Shown: positions 25,296 through 36,522 of the stretch, piece after piece
Numbering within the stretch: the stretch's first letter is position 1
How the letters are laid out: every line of letters starts with the position of its first letter
Source of the DNA: Epiperipatus broadwayi
Lineage: Eukaryota > Onychophora > Udeonychophora > Euonychophora > Peripatidae
Direction: 5' to 3'
Assembly (NCBI GenBank): GCA_028023455.1
Contig: JAQFVV010012572.1
Location: 2,358,001-2,422,000, forward strand
Length of the DNA: 64,000 nucleotides
Position numbers and translations under genes: made by a program
Notes under the pieces: model-generated
The model's input: only the letters and a program-made list of their open reading frames with translations
Databases searched by the model: none
What the model was told of the DNA's origin: nothing

Positions 25296-26090
25296 ATTGA
25301 TCATATGATTACTTTGCCCTGTTTGTCTGAGTATACAGTAAATTGATAAACTTGAAATTAAATGACTTTGAATTGATTTTCAGTATAGCAAAATGCTAAA
25401 AAAAAAAAAAAATTAAATTGCTTCTTTGGTGCTCAAACGTCTCATGACTTCTGGATAGCTAATGTAATTATTTAATATAAATGAAGTTAAAGTTCTAAAA
25501 TAATTATATATATATTCTATTACAAATATCGAATGTATATTACAAATGTTTTTAAAATACCTTTTCATATAAAAATGAATTCGAATTAATTTGCAATATA
25601 TAAATTAATTTCTGCAGTAAATAATTAATTTAAATAAATAATTCAAAAATTTAAAAAAATCATTAACATTACCCATACCGACACTAAAAAACAAACAAAC
25701 GAAACGCAAATTATCAATATTAATAATTTATCTACATTCATCTGAAAAAACTTATATTTACGATATTTGCATTACCAATACCAGCGTTTATAAATTATAT
25801 TATGAAATAGTGTTCGGAGCATTTTGGATTCGTAAAAGTAGCCGCTTTATTTATATCAATAATAATAATGATTTGTGAGGAAATTTTTTTGTGACTCGAT
25901 AATATTTAAATAGTAAATATCTGTTATTCCCCCTTCAATATTTTTATAACTATCAAATGAATTTGAATGCAATCAATTCTATTGATTTATAGTAATTATC
26001 TCACTGTGAATAATATATATTTTGATTTTTATTTTGGTTAATATATATACAATAATTTAATAAATTAGATAATGTATTATCTTTCTATTT
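25296..26090. other. AT-rich DNA, nothing recognised
   Basis: Unique-looking AT-rich sequence with a few CpGs at 25.67-25.85 kb. No coding frame. Confidence 0.4.
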
Positions 26091-26094
26091 AATT

Positions 26095-26145
26095 ACTCCT
26101 ATCCCTAGTCATTTACCTACTACCTATCTTCTTATCCCACTGTCC

Positions 26146-26186
<41 letters not shown>

Positions 26187-26409
26187 CCCAACTGTCTGTC
26201 TACCTACCTACCTATGTACCTCCCTCCCTCCCTACCTACCTACTTACCTACCTACCCCCTTCTTACCTACATACTTACCTACCTAAATACATACCTACCT
26301 ACTTACCTATCCACCCACCCACCCACCTACCTACCCACTTACCCACCCACCTACCTACCCATCTAAACCACCTACCTACCTACCCACCCACACACCTACC
26401 TACCTATCT
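26095..26409. repeat. TATC / TACC-type microsatellite
   Basis: About eleven TATC units near 26145-26190 are followed by a long imperfect run of CTAC, CCTA and CACC tetranucleotides. The run abuts the left target duplication of the hAT element at 26418. Confidence 0.9.
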
Positions 26410-27322
26410 ATCTAGATCAGTGGTCTTCAACCTTTTCACACCTGCGGACCGGTAAAAGTAAGGATAAGATTTCGCGGACCAGCAGAAGTTTACAGATAAA
26501 TTTTTATTTGGGGGGGGGGGGGGTTTGAGAAATATGTTGTCAACACTGAGACAAAAGATAGACGCCAAAGTTATTTTTTGTTTGTTTTTATTTTTAAAAA
26601 AAGGTAACAGAAATTGGTTTTAAAAATAAAAGTTTTAGTATTTTAACGGTATACAAATAAAGCCTAAAAAAATATTGCCTTATAGGCCAAAAAAAAGTGG
26701 GCGTATTTTTAAACAAAAAAAAAAAAACGAAACTTGAAAAAGTCAAAAGTTTTGATCTTACTATATTGGGGGGGGGGGGGGTATTGAGAAATACTTTGCA
26801 AAAGTTAGAAACAGAACTTATTTTTTGGTTTTTATTTTTAAAAAAAGGTAATAAAAATTGATTTCCAAAATAAAAAATTAAAGCCACAAAAAAAAAAAAT
26901 AGCCTTATAGCCAAAAAAAAACACTAAAAATGAAATATTAAGAGAGAGTAGAAAAAATTTAAGAGATCAAAAAAAGTCACGTTATATTTTATTGTTTTAA
27001 CAACGCTGACAAGCAGCCGTGATTGGCTATCAAAAGACAACTGGAGTTTGTGTAATAAAAAAACTTTCTACCCCCCCCCCCCCATAAACATCTGTGATAA
27101 ATAGAAAAACAAATTAATTTATGTATGATTGATTAGATTTTGTGGTATTTTTGTTCTGTTTCTTTTTTTTTAATAAATGTAATGAAAAAATAAATAAAAA
27201 TTGTTCATATTAATTAAAAGTTTAAAATCTTATTATTTTGTTATTATAAGCTTTCTTGCAGTCTAGCTGCGGACCGACAGACAACTTCTGCGGCCCGGTG
27301 GTTGAAGACCACTGATCTAGAT
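26410..27322. mobile_element. 897-bp non-autonomous hAT-type element with 8-bp TSD
   Basis: The termini CAGTGGTCTTCAACC (26418) and GGTTGAAGACCACTG (ending 27314) are perfect 15-bp inverted repeats of the classic hAT form. They are flanked by the exact 8-bp duplication ATCTAGAT (26410-26417, 27315-27322), itself a palindrome. Subterminal GCGGACC blocks sit near both ends. Inside, a G-run segment is duplicated: a run of G, GAGAAATA, a poly-A/T stretch and GCCTTATAGGC-like sequence at ~26510-26700 and again at ~26766-26920. The 106-residue minus-strand ORF here is compositional noise. No transposase is present. Confidence 0.93.
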
Positions 27323-28230
27323 GAATCGCAACACCGCTCATCTGTTTAGTACTGATTATGATCTAAGCTGAAGTAATGATCATATTGGGTAAGTTTAATC
27401 AAGATAGTTTCAAACATGTATACCGGACTTTCTGCCAGGTAGTTGTAAACAATCATCTTTTCTCTGAAAAAATATTTGAATAAGTAAATAGCAAATATAA
27501 TTTATTTCTTGTTAATATATATATGTATTGCAACAACTATTTCGTTTTTAATTGCTGCAATTCAATTGAAGTAGGTTTGGAACTATCAGTAGTTTATGAT
27601 TACATGGAAGAATCTTGTGTAGTAAATAGGAACATTTCATTTTTTTTTTTTTTCGGGTAAGCGGCCAACAGTCAAATAAGCTAGCTTATTAGTTGGTAAA
27701 TGACTTTTTAGATGTTTTTAGCTACAGGCAAAACAAGAAAGAAAAGCTGCTACAGTACTAAGCATCCAGAAGTTTGCTAGTCTACTTAATTATGACTTCT
27801 TTTCTGTTTTGCTTTAGATGCTGATATTGTATTTTTTGTCATACAGATAACTATTTAAAGATTGTTTTATATGTATATATATTTTAAAAATTAAAGTCAT
27901 AAAAGGTAGATAAACGTGCAAAAATTTTGTTTAAAGCTCTATAAAAAAATATAAAGATGTTAAAATAAATTGTGTTTAAGAGTTTGTCAAGTAATTACCG
28001 ATGATGGTGAAGGTTGTTGATAGCCATTGTAAAGTCTGCATTCAGATAGAGAAGTTAACTTAGAAACTAAGTATATAAATGAAACCAGTCATATTTGTGT
28101 TCATTGCTTCTGAGTTGCCTTCTGTAATCTCGTAAGCTATCAACCAGTGAAAAGAGAATCAGATCAATCTCCTTTTATTATATATATATCTTGAGGAAAA
28201 CCTCCAACTATCAAGTGAGATAAGATCTAA
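27323..28230. other. AT-rich DNA, nothing recognised
   Basis: No gene or known repeat is visible between the hAT element and the LINE 3' end. Confidence 0.45.
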
Positions 28231-28234
28231 ACAT

Positions 28235-28748
28235 TATATATGTTTCAAAGCATACTTTATTGATTAAAAAACAATGATTACATAGGTAAGATTGGGCTTA
28301 CACAGTAAGCATAAGTCTGTTCCTGTGTCTAAACAGTTCTGTTGGGCATAAGTTTGTTCACAGATATATAGGAGAGAAACTTTCTCTTGAGTTCTTTATG
28401 TTGTGTTTTTGCTACTCTTAAGGCATCAAAAGTTGCCTGAATTCAGTTTGTCTAATTTTTTATATATATACATTATGTTGATGGGACCCTGTCATGTGTG
28501 TCCTGCTGGTTTTGGTGTATTGTGTTTTTTTTTTTTAGCTGTGTTATTCTGTATCTCTTTTGCTGATTTTCAACTATAGTGCTGATTTTAGTTTAAACAG
28601 TGACCAAGTTGCAGCAAAAATATCTGGTGGTGCTAGCATGTTATCCCTTTCTTTTATTTTTTCTAGCTTGTGGTGGAATGTGTTGAGGTTTTGTTTTGCA
28701 TTGTAGTTGAAATTGAATTTACATCTGGTGTACCAATATGCATACAAG
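28235..28748 (-). other. 3' UTR of the Tx1/L1-like LINE
   Basis: This follows the ORF2 stop on the minus strand. An AATAAA signal (AATCAATAAAGTATGC, around 28257-28272) lies near the likely 3' end. The exact end and any target duplication are not clear. Confidence 0.5.
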
Positions 28749-31700
28749 CTAAATGTCGCTGCTCTTATTGTTGGGATTGCATTTTTTTTTGTATACCTGG
28801 AGAATTTTTGCCATTGTTGTATCTTTCTGATGGTAGTTATTTATCATTATTTGTCTTATCTTTTCCAAGCCCAGACAATCGTTTAGAAAATGATGTTGTG
28901 TTTCTTCTTCTCTTTGGCACAATCTGCACAGTGGGTCTATTTTTGTAAAGAACCTTTTAAAATGGATGAAGTGTGATGTAGGCAAGGCATTCAGATTTAC
29001 TTTGACTATGAAGTCGAAGAATTTAGGCTCCAGGTACCAATTTTTATATTTTTTTAGGAGCTGTGCATTGTTTATTTCAAGGACCATTTTGTTGTTGATA
29101 TCTTGTTGTGTCTGCTCTATTAGGCTATGTATGTGCCAGTATGTGTATTTAATTGGGTTAGACAGGGTTATTTTGTTCCTTTGATTTCTTATGCTGTCTA
29201 AAAGTGTGGCTATATAGTTGTCTTTGGGAGGTGGTCGGTCAGTGGGTATTATATCTATTATTTTTTGAATATTTGGAAACTTTGTAAATGTTGTAATCAG
29301 TAGGTTTATTATTTTTTGTGTGTAAAAAGTTGAAATTGTATGTAGTCCAAGCCCATTTAGTTTTGTGGGTTGGCTTAATTGCCTCATTGAAATGGCTACC
29401 ACCTTTTTATTCCAAAGTAGTTTATTGCACATGGAGTTTACTGTTGATATAAATTTTTTGGTGAACTTTATCACTGGTAGGTAGTATGTGATTTTTGTCA
29501 TTATCAGTTGGTTGAAGAGAGCAACCTTTGAGTATAGAGAAAGGTATGATTTAGCAAGTGAGTCTGTGATTCTTTCTGTTTGTGTTAAGATTTTGTCTTG
29601 TATTGTTCTTCTCATCTGCCCCATTCCCAAATGAAATGGGAAACCCAGAAACTTATTCGGTTTTCCTTGGTATATTTGTGTGTTGGTTTTCCCAGTAAAA
29701 ATTGACCACACAGCTGATTTATTAGTATTTATTTTCAGATGAAATTTTGTTGTATAGTCTTCTATTATTTTTTGGAGTGTATGTAGTTGTTTCTTTGAAG
29801 TTAGAAAAACTGTAACATCATCCATGTAGGCTATACAGGGTATGTAAATATTGGTGTTTGGTATTTGTATTCCTTGTAATTTTTCCTTGATTTTTTCAAG
29901 TAGAGGGTTTATGTATAGTGTGAAGAGTAGTGTACTTAGTGGAGATCCCTGGGGGATGGATTGGTTAGGGTGGAAAGTGGGTGATGTTCTTCCATTTAGC
30001 GTAATGTGTATCTCCCTATTTAGGAGTAGGTTGGCTATTGTGTATAAGATTGTTCTTGGTATTTTTGTTTTCTTTAATTGATTGATTAGTTTGTTGATGG
30101 GGACAGAGTCAAAGGCACTCTCAAAATCCAATTGTACTACCATGGGCCCATGTTTTTTTCTTTTTATTGTTGAATTTACTATTGTTTTAAATATTAGAGC
30201 TGCTTGGCCTGTTGAAGACCCTTTTTTAGCATATTGATGTTCCGATATTATTGGTAAGATGTAGGGTTCTATCTTTTCTTTTAGTACTTTTTCTAGAATT
30301 TTGATTCCCAATGGCTCCATTGAAATGGGTCTTAAATTTGTAATTTCCGAGATGGATTCTATTTTTTTCATGAAAGGGACCATTGATATCGGGATTAGAC
30401 CTTGTATGTTATATAATTTTTGTGAAAGTTGATTTGCTAGTTGACATAGTAATTTATTTGTAAATTGACTTAGATGAGTTAGTACAAATTTTGGGATCCC
30501 GGGTGGTCCTGGGTGACAAGTGCTTTGTAATGTTGTGAGTATTCTTGCAAAATCTTCTATTTTATAGGGGGTTTCATTTTCAGGTTTTCCAAAGTAATTT
30601 TCTGGGATCTTCCATTGGTTGTTTGTTGTGAGTTTACTTCTGAAGTATTGAAAGATGGGTTCTATCATGTTATAGCCTGTTATCACTTTATTTCCTGTTT
30701 TAATTGCCATAGGTACTTTGTTAGTTGATGGATATCCTAATGCCCACCTAATGTAACCATGGGTCCAAGTGTGTTGTTCTGTTAAACATATTTTTTTCTT
30801 TTTGATGGCAATATATTGTTTTAATTGGTTACATGTTTGATTGTATAGCTGTGTAAGTTTAACAATGATTTCTTGGTTATTTTTGATTGGTTTTGCTGTT
30901 ATGATCTTTTTATGTATTTCTTCTGCCAATGTCATGAGTTTTGTTGGTGGAGTTGTTTTTTGTGTCATTTGATTGATATTATAAGATATGGTTTCTGTGA
31001 AAGCTATATATTTTGTTATTGGGTCAAGGTCCATTTGATTTAGTTTGTTTATTGCTATATATATTTCTGAGAAAAAAACTTCCTGTGTATTGATTGGCAG
31101 TAGAATTCTTATGGTTTTCTGTAGGTAGTATTTTTGGTTATAGTTTGTATCTAAATTTATTTTTTATTATTTGCACTGCATGATCTGAGAAATGTGTGGG
31201 GGATAGACTCATTTCTATTGCTTGATGCAGCATTGGGGAATAGAACATCAGGTCTATCAGAGTTCCATATCTGCTGTTATAGAAGGATATGGAGTTTGGT
31301 GGTAGGAATCCTTCTCCACTCATAAGTGGTATTGCTAATTGATGAATCCACTTATTAACAAACTTTTGGTAGCTCATATTAAAATCCCCTGTTAGTATTG
31401 TTGGGTAAGGATTGTTTGCCAGCATTGAGTTTATTGTTGCAATTATTCTATTGATTATAATTGGCCCTGGTGGAATATATACATATATGATATTGATTGA
31501 GAGATTTTTGTGGTAAAAAGTTGTGATTATTAGGTTTGAGTCTATGTAGATTATTTTGAATGTAGTGAAGGGTCAACTCCGGCTTATGTATATTCCTGTC
31601 CCACTGGCTGGTGCAGATGAGTTTCTTGAGCATGCACAAAAACCTTGTGTGCTCATGACTTGTGCTGGGTCAATTTTTGATCCACTATGTATTTTGGTTT

Positions 31701-31812
31701 CAAGGAGCCCCAAGATGCTTGGTTGTATGATTTGTATCCATTTGTTTATATTCTGTATTTTTGTCCTGGAGTTTATACCCCTTACATTAACTGCAGCTAC
31801 TTTTATAATCAT
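28749..31812 (-). pseudogene. LINE ORF2: APE endonuclease and reverse transcriptase (L1/Tx1-like)
   Basis: ORF2 would nick target DNA and reverse-transcribe the element's RNA. From the start at 31812 the endonuclease shows NVRG, LLETK, YIPPGP, GDFN and FSDHA. The RT open frame (28749-31034, 761 codons) has NLRPIS, motif A QLDFESAFDSV (residue ~303), QGSPLS (~362-367), the catalytic YMDD (~403-406) and FLGFPFH. It ends with a zinc-type motif C703-x2-C706...H715-x4-C720. NVRG and the C-terminal Cys/His motif suit the L1/Tx1 group; that placement is inference. There are two lesions: an in-frame TGA at 31573-31575, and a one-base frameshift in the A-rich run near 31150-31170 between the endonuclease and RT. 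The span (3064 nt, one over a multiple of three) agrees with a single-base insertion. Confidence 0.88.
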
Positions 31813-31855
31813 ACTGGTTTTTGATTTATAATTTTTTTGCTTTGAGATGTGTTGA

Positions 31856-32832
31856 CTATTTTATTTTTTTAGTTGTTGTTGGTATTGTCTCTGTGTCTGT
31901 ACTTTTGTATTTTAAAACTGGTGTTGTTTGTGGGTTGTATGTGTCTGTGTTTATATGCCTGTGTTTAAAATGATCACTTTCACTGTCATATTCTGAATCA
32001 GTTAGTTCATCATCTGTTTCCATTTCTGTATTCTTTTCTTTTTCTTGAATTTTCCTTTCTGCTGGTTGTAGTTCTTTTGCATTAGGTTTGATTTTTTTAA
32101 TTTCTCTCATTTTTGTTTTCTTTTGCTGTTTTCTTTTGCTTTCTTTTGTTATATTCTCAATTGCTGGAAGACTTTCTGCAATTTTATCCATGATTTCAGT
32201 AGCTGTCTTGTTTAGAATTCTGTGTTTATCTTGGCCCCAGATATCTGTTTTATTTTCTATTGTTTTTGTTGTGTCATCTTTGGTTTTTTTTCCATTAGAC
32301 TGTGAGTCTTCATTTTCTTTTATTTCCATTTCAATTATTTGTTCTGTGTTTACAGATATAGAAGTGTTTGCATTTTTATTTTTCTCTGTTGTTGTATTAG
32401 TTTTGTTTAAGTTGAGTTTTTGAAGGTGTGAATTTGGCGGTTGTGTGTTATTATCTGTGTTTACTGTAGTTGTTTCTACTAAATTGGAATTACTTTGGTC
32501 ATTTTTTTCTTGATTTTTTCCTTACAAACAGTCGCTAGGTGTCCTCTTTTTCCACATGCAAAACATCTTGGTTTGAGCCCTCTTATATACAGATGAAGTG
32601 TGGCTTCTTGGTCTGTGATATGTGTTGGGATGTTTTCTGGCTCTATATCTTTGTGTAATTTGACTTTGTATTCATAACTGTTTGATAATATTGGGATTGC
32701 TGCTTCTTTGATATAAATTTGTTGGAAAAATGTTACTTTTCCAAAAGGGTTCATCATCCTTTGAAAGTCATCTAGATTGTACCCAAAGTATGTATTTTTG
32801 ATAACTCCAGTTATATTTGTATCCCCTTGCAT
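31856..32832 (-). pseudogene. LINE ORF1 with CCHC zinc knuckle
   Basis: ORF1 encodes the RNA-binding partner that packages LINE RNA. The first part (32832-32479) ends with the zinc knuckle CFACGKRGHLATVC (C-x2-C-x4-H-x4-C), followed by a basic stretch KEKIKKKM. Immediately after, in the A-rich run near 32500, the frame shifts. The protein then continues in the next frame through an N/T/Q-rich stretch into a highly charged tail (32329-31856) with acidic DDELTDSEYDSESD. The stop lies 43 bp before the ORF2 start. About 325 codons are visible. It may lack the true N-terminus if the element is 5'-truncated near 32.84-32.87 kb. Confidence 0.8.
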
Positions 32833-32869
32833 ACATATGTATGTTAAATTAATAATAATTTTGTAATAA

Positions 32870-33100
32870 AATGTCTACTTTTCATGCACAAATTTATACT
32901 AAACTTTGTGTTTTAGCACAATGGTAAAATGGAAGTCGAGATAAAAATTCACAGATCATTCAGCTTATGAAGTGTATTAAAAAAAAGTCAATTGAATGAA
33001 ACTATATTGTTTCTTCTATCAACTTTAATGCTGAGTATCACATGATAAGATTTTTTTTTTCTCAGCAACTTTATATTCATGTTATTTACTTTTTTTCTAT
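32870..33100. other. AT-rich DNA between LINE and tandem repeat
   Basis: Nothing recognisable. The last ten bases (TTTTTTCTAT, 33091-33100) recur at 33838-33847 on the other side of the tandem repeat and could be its target duplication. Confidence 0.35.
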
Positions 33101-33321
33101 AAAAAACAAAAAACAAGTGTACCTTTGAGGTCTTTCTAGCAATGATATATATTGCAGAGGCTTCTACTATGTGGTGATGCTGAACTGATATCAGACCCAT
33201 ATAGCTATCTGGCTTGCTATGCTGAGTTTGAAGACATTACGTGTCTAAAAGATTCACGCTTGCAAGCTGAATAGAAACTGTTTCATAAACACTCAAAGTT
33301 TGTGTTTAGATCTAGTTTCTT

Positions 33322-33379
33322 ATTCCTGTCTTTCACTGATGATAGCAAATAGCTTGAAATCATAATCTGAAAGTGGAAT
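33322..33379 (+). ncRNA. Type I hammerhead ribozyme, copy 1
   Basis: The box CTGATGA is at 33336-33342 and GAAA at 33356-33359. Stem II is AGC/GCT around a short loop. Stem I is in two parts: CTTTCA pairs with TGAAAG (6 pairs), then after a small internal loop ATTCC pairs with GGAAT. Stem III (ATCATAAT) is one change from a palindrome. Cleavage would fall after C33367. Confidence 0.75.
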
Positions 33380-33717
33380 TAAAAGTTAGAGATAGTGAAT
33401 GCTTGCTCTGACGTTTATGTAAACATATGCTTGACGGTGTTTTTGGTAGAACGCCATCTGTTGACATAAATACAAGCGTTTGCAAGTTTTTAACTTGTTT
33501 TTTGATTTTCATAAATGTACCTTTGAGGTCTTTCTAGCAATGATATATATTGCAGAGGCTTCTACTATGTGGTGATGCTGAACTGATATCAGACCCATAT
33601 AGCTATTTGGCTTGCTATGCTGAGTTTGAAGACATTACGTGTCTAAAAGATTCACGCTTGCAAGCTGAATAGAAACTTTCATAAACGCTCAGAGTTTGAG
33701 TTTAGATCTAGTTTCTT

Positions 33718-33775
33718 ATTCCTGTCTTTCACTGATGATAGCAAATAGCTTGAAATCATGATCTGAAAGTGGAAT
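33718..33775 (+). ncRNA. Type I hammerhead ribozyme, copy 2
   Basis: The box CTGATGA is at 33732-33738, GAAA at 33752-33755, and the stem I pairings are the same as in copy 1. Here stem III is the perfect 8-base palindrome ATCATGAT, which would pair best between two ribozymes (dimer), as known for hammerheads with tiny stem III. Cleavage would fall after C33763. Confidence 0.8.
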
Positions 33776-33849
33776 TAAAGTTAGAGATAGTGAATGCTTG
33801 CTCTGACGTTTATGTAAATATACGCTTGACGGTGTTTTTTTTTCTATGT

Positions 33850-34340
33850 AGACTGAAATCAATTGTTTAAACAATTTAAGTGTTTCTGATATTATAATAA
33901 AAGATGATTTCAATGTATTCAATCTGAAGTTTAAAATTTAACTCCATATAAGAAAACTGTCCATAATGATTTTTATAAAATTTACTCTAACCAATAGTAA
34001 TTTTCTAAGTCAGAATATCATTTAATAATAATTTTATCAATAACTTGTTGTTCATAGTAATTTGCTTATTGACACACTTCTGAAAGATTTAGCAGTTAAA
34101 ATAACCAAACTGAAGAAATTATTGAAATTAAATTTAAAGAATCAACACAAAATTTTGTTTGAAATCTTTATTTCACATTCATACTGTTAAATTAGTCTCA
34201 CTTTTGAAAAAAAAAAGGGGGGCTCCATGCAATTAAAAATAGTAGTAGAATAGCAATCTTTTTGAGCTAAAGGTTTCTGGATCAGATATCTATTGAATAA
34301 AGTAAAAAAAAAACTCAATTGTTTATTTTCAAATTCTGTT
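33850..34340. other. AT-rich DNA, nothing recognised
   Basis: No gene or known repeat is visible. Confidence 0.4.
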
Positions 34341-34343
34341 CGA

Positions 34344-34662
34344 GTGTATAATGTCATGTGATTTCCTGAACAATCATGTGATGTTTAGTGGTTTTATAAC
34401 AATTAATCATACAGATATCTTATAATTAAGCATTAGTTGGATAAAAGAGACTCAGAGAAAACTAAGATTCACTACTAATGGGGTACTTTCATTTAATCAG
34501 AGGTGTGTATAATGTCATGTGATTTCCTGAACAATCATGTGATGTTTAGTGGTTTTGTAACAATCATACAGATTTCTTATAATTAAGCATTAGTTGGATA
34601 AAAGAGACTCAGAGAAAACTAAGATTCACTACTAATGGTGTATTTTTTATTTAATCAGGTGT
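34344..34662. repeat. Tandem duplication, 161-bp unit x2
   Basis: GTGTATAATGTCATGTGATT starts copy 1 (34344) and copy 2 (34505). The copies are near-identical apart from a few small indels. The block ATCATGTGATGTTTAGTGGT matches the outer end of family FB-A, so the unit may derive from it. No ribozyme box was found in the unit. Confidence 0.85.
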
Positions 34663-34869
34663 GATTAATTACAAATAAACAATAAGATCTATTTGTTAAA
34701 ACTCATCCTCCCAAAATTCTTTCATTATAAACTAAAATCAAAAACAGTCAGTACCTCTTCTTCAAAAAATTAAGTGGATTAAAAAGTAATGATTCAATGT
34801 TTTCACTATTTTTTTTTGATGTATAATTTAGAACTATAACATTCTTTTTTGCATTACTTCAGTCAATTT

Positions 34870-34935
34870 TTTTTTTTTTCAAATTGTTTCACTTAAGACT
34901 GAAGCCTTCACCAGAGTACATTAAATAAGTCTCTG
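34870..34935 (-). ncRNA. Hammerhead-like motif (weak, decayed)
   Basis: On the minus strand CTGGTGA, then a GGCTT hairpin, then GAAAC. The box has one change from CTGATGA and stem I does not pair well. I list it only as a possible relic. Confidence 0.2.
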
Positions 34936-34939
34936 TTGA

Positions 34940-36180
34940 AAGCTGAAGATTCAATGGCATTGCATGAAGAAATGCAAAAAGAGAAGTGTTGTTATGATGT
35001 AAAAAGAAATAAAAGAAAATTTTGAATCATTTTGCATTAAAATATGACATGTAATTTGCTAATTGTATAACTCTGTAACAACTTTTTCCATTGCCAACAT
35101 TAGTATCTTAGTGATGTGAGTTTATAATGGGATAATCAGCAACTTGTATGTAAAATTAAAGTGTCAATAGATCATCTAAACCACACTATCCATCCATGTT
35201 AGATTATGAAAATTATGTAGAAAATATATCTTTTTTGTATTTCCATTATTATAAGTGTTGCATAAAAATGTTATGTAAGAATGTGTCTTAATCATTTATA
35301 AGTGACATCATTTGAAATCTACTGATAACTTTTAGAGTAAACCATTATCATTGTCGTTTAGTTAATGATAGTATTTCACTCAAGCCAATACTTTTTTGAA
35401 AAATAAAAAAAGAATCTATTTTTGCAAGTATAAATAACTAATAAAATAATATATAAAAAAAGGCTACTGTTGACAATAAATTAATGTAAAGTAAAAGAAT
35501 TATGGAATGTGTGATATTCTGTTTAATAATTACAAATTAACACTAAATGGTACAGCTAACTAAACTTCCAAACTAATTTTTCCTTAATTGATCTTCATCA
35601 ATGTCCATTAAGCAAACATATTTTCTTTTTTTAACACTTATATATCTGATATTATGTCAGCAGCTATTTATTTTAGTGATTTTTATTAAAGCCAATTAAG
35701 AACTTTTGAAGTCAAAAACAGCATGACTTTTGTTTAAAATTAGAATCAACAATGTTATATAAATAGCTATATAGTAGCATAATTTAAAATGGATTTCAAA
35801 TAAAATTAATTATTTTGGTATCATTCTTATAACTAAAAGTGCTAAATATTAAAGGTTGGCTTATATTCAAAAACTTGGTAGTATTTTAATACCTTCAAAT
35901 CATTAGTTTGGAATCATGATAGATATGAAAGTGAATGCTAAATGAATATTTGTAATCTAGTATCTCTTACTGGTGAAGGTTATTAACCATATTCTAGTTT
36001 AAAATCTTATTATTTCTATATTTAATATTTATTGATTTTTTCCCCTGTTTATACAGGTTGTTCTAGAATCAATTGGAATAAATTAGATTCTTTCATTCAA
36101 TACAAATTTTAATATGAGCCAGGAGATTCATGAAATGTTTTGCTTTGGTGTAAAAAGCTTTTATAAAACATGAAGAAATA
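34940..36180. other. AT-rich DNA, nothing recognised
   Basis: No gene or known repeat is visible. Confidence 0.45.
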
Positions 36181-36185
36181 AATAA

Positions 36186-36262
36186 AACTTATCATTTTAA
36201 TCCAAGTTCATGTATTTCTAATTTGAGTGTTTATTAAATAAATTATTTATTTATTGTTAATA
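36186..36262 (+). repeat. Dispersed copy of the 39.0-kb tandem unit
   Basis: Shares TTTAATCCAAGTTCATGTAT and TTATTAAATAAATTATTTAT with the two units at 38.96-39.26 kb. Confidence 0.6.
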
Positions 36263-36464
36263 ATAATCAATGAATTTTGCTAGCCCAGTGTGTGATTGTA
36301 ATTTATTTAGGAGATAATAAACCTCCCTCACTAGCGAAGTACATAATATTAAATCAACAATTAATTAAAGTGGATTTAAATACAGACTTTCAAGCTCCTT
36401 TCAATCATTCCACTCTATCTTATATAACTGATACACACAACCACATAATATGGAAAAAATAAAT

Positions 36465-36522
36465 GAACTTCATTATATGTATTTCATGCTGAACCAACAC
36501 TCATCAGTTGGTCCAGATCAAC
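36465..36522 (-). ncRNA. Type I hammerhead ribozyme, FB-B left arm
   Basis: On the minus strand: CTGATGA (36501-36507), stem II GTGTTG/CAGCAT, GAAA (36482-36485). Stem I keeps CCAA, but the stem III and far-stem-I side are changed (ATACATATAAT), so it is probably inactive. Confidence 0.55.

Larger units (their letters stand above)
33101..33837 (+). mobile_element. Candidate retrozyme: tandem ~398-bp units each with a hammerhead
   Basis: Unit 1 starts at 33118 and unit 2 at 33516 (TGTACCTTTGAGGTCTTTC in both). The units are about 95% alike by eye, unit 2 ending near 33837, so 1.8 copies are present. Each holds one type I hammerhead at the same place, and the two predicted cleavage sites are 396 nt apart. 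Retrozymes are non-autonomous retroelements made of tandem hammerhead-bearing units of a few hundred bases that circulate as small circular RNAs. This layout fits. The possible 10-bp flanking repeat TTTTTTCTAT is AT-rich and weak. There is no coding frame. Confidence 0.7.

Noticed and set aside
26594-26914. 106-residue minus-strand ORF inside the hAT element as a transposase remnant
   Set aside because: It is built from poly-A/T and G/C runs (F, K and P strings) and has no hAT transposase motif.
28670-28948. A 92-residue + strand ORF and others at 28.97-29.18, 29.85-30.08, 31.56-31.83 and 32.09-32.42 kb
   Set aside because: They are antisense shadows of the minus-strand LINE ORFs and show no family motif.
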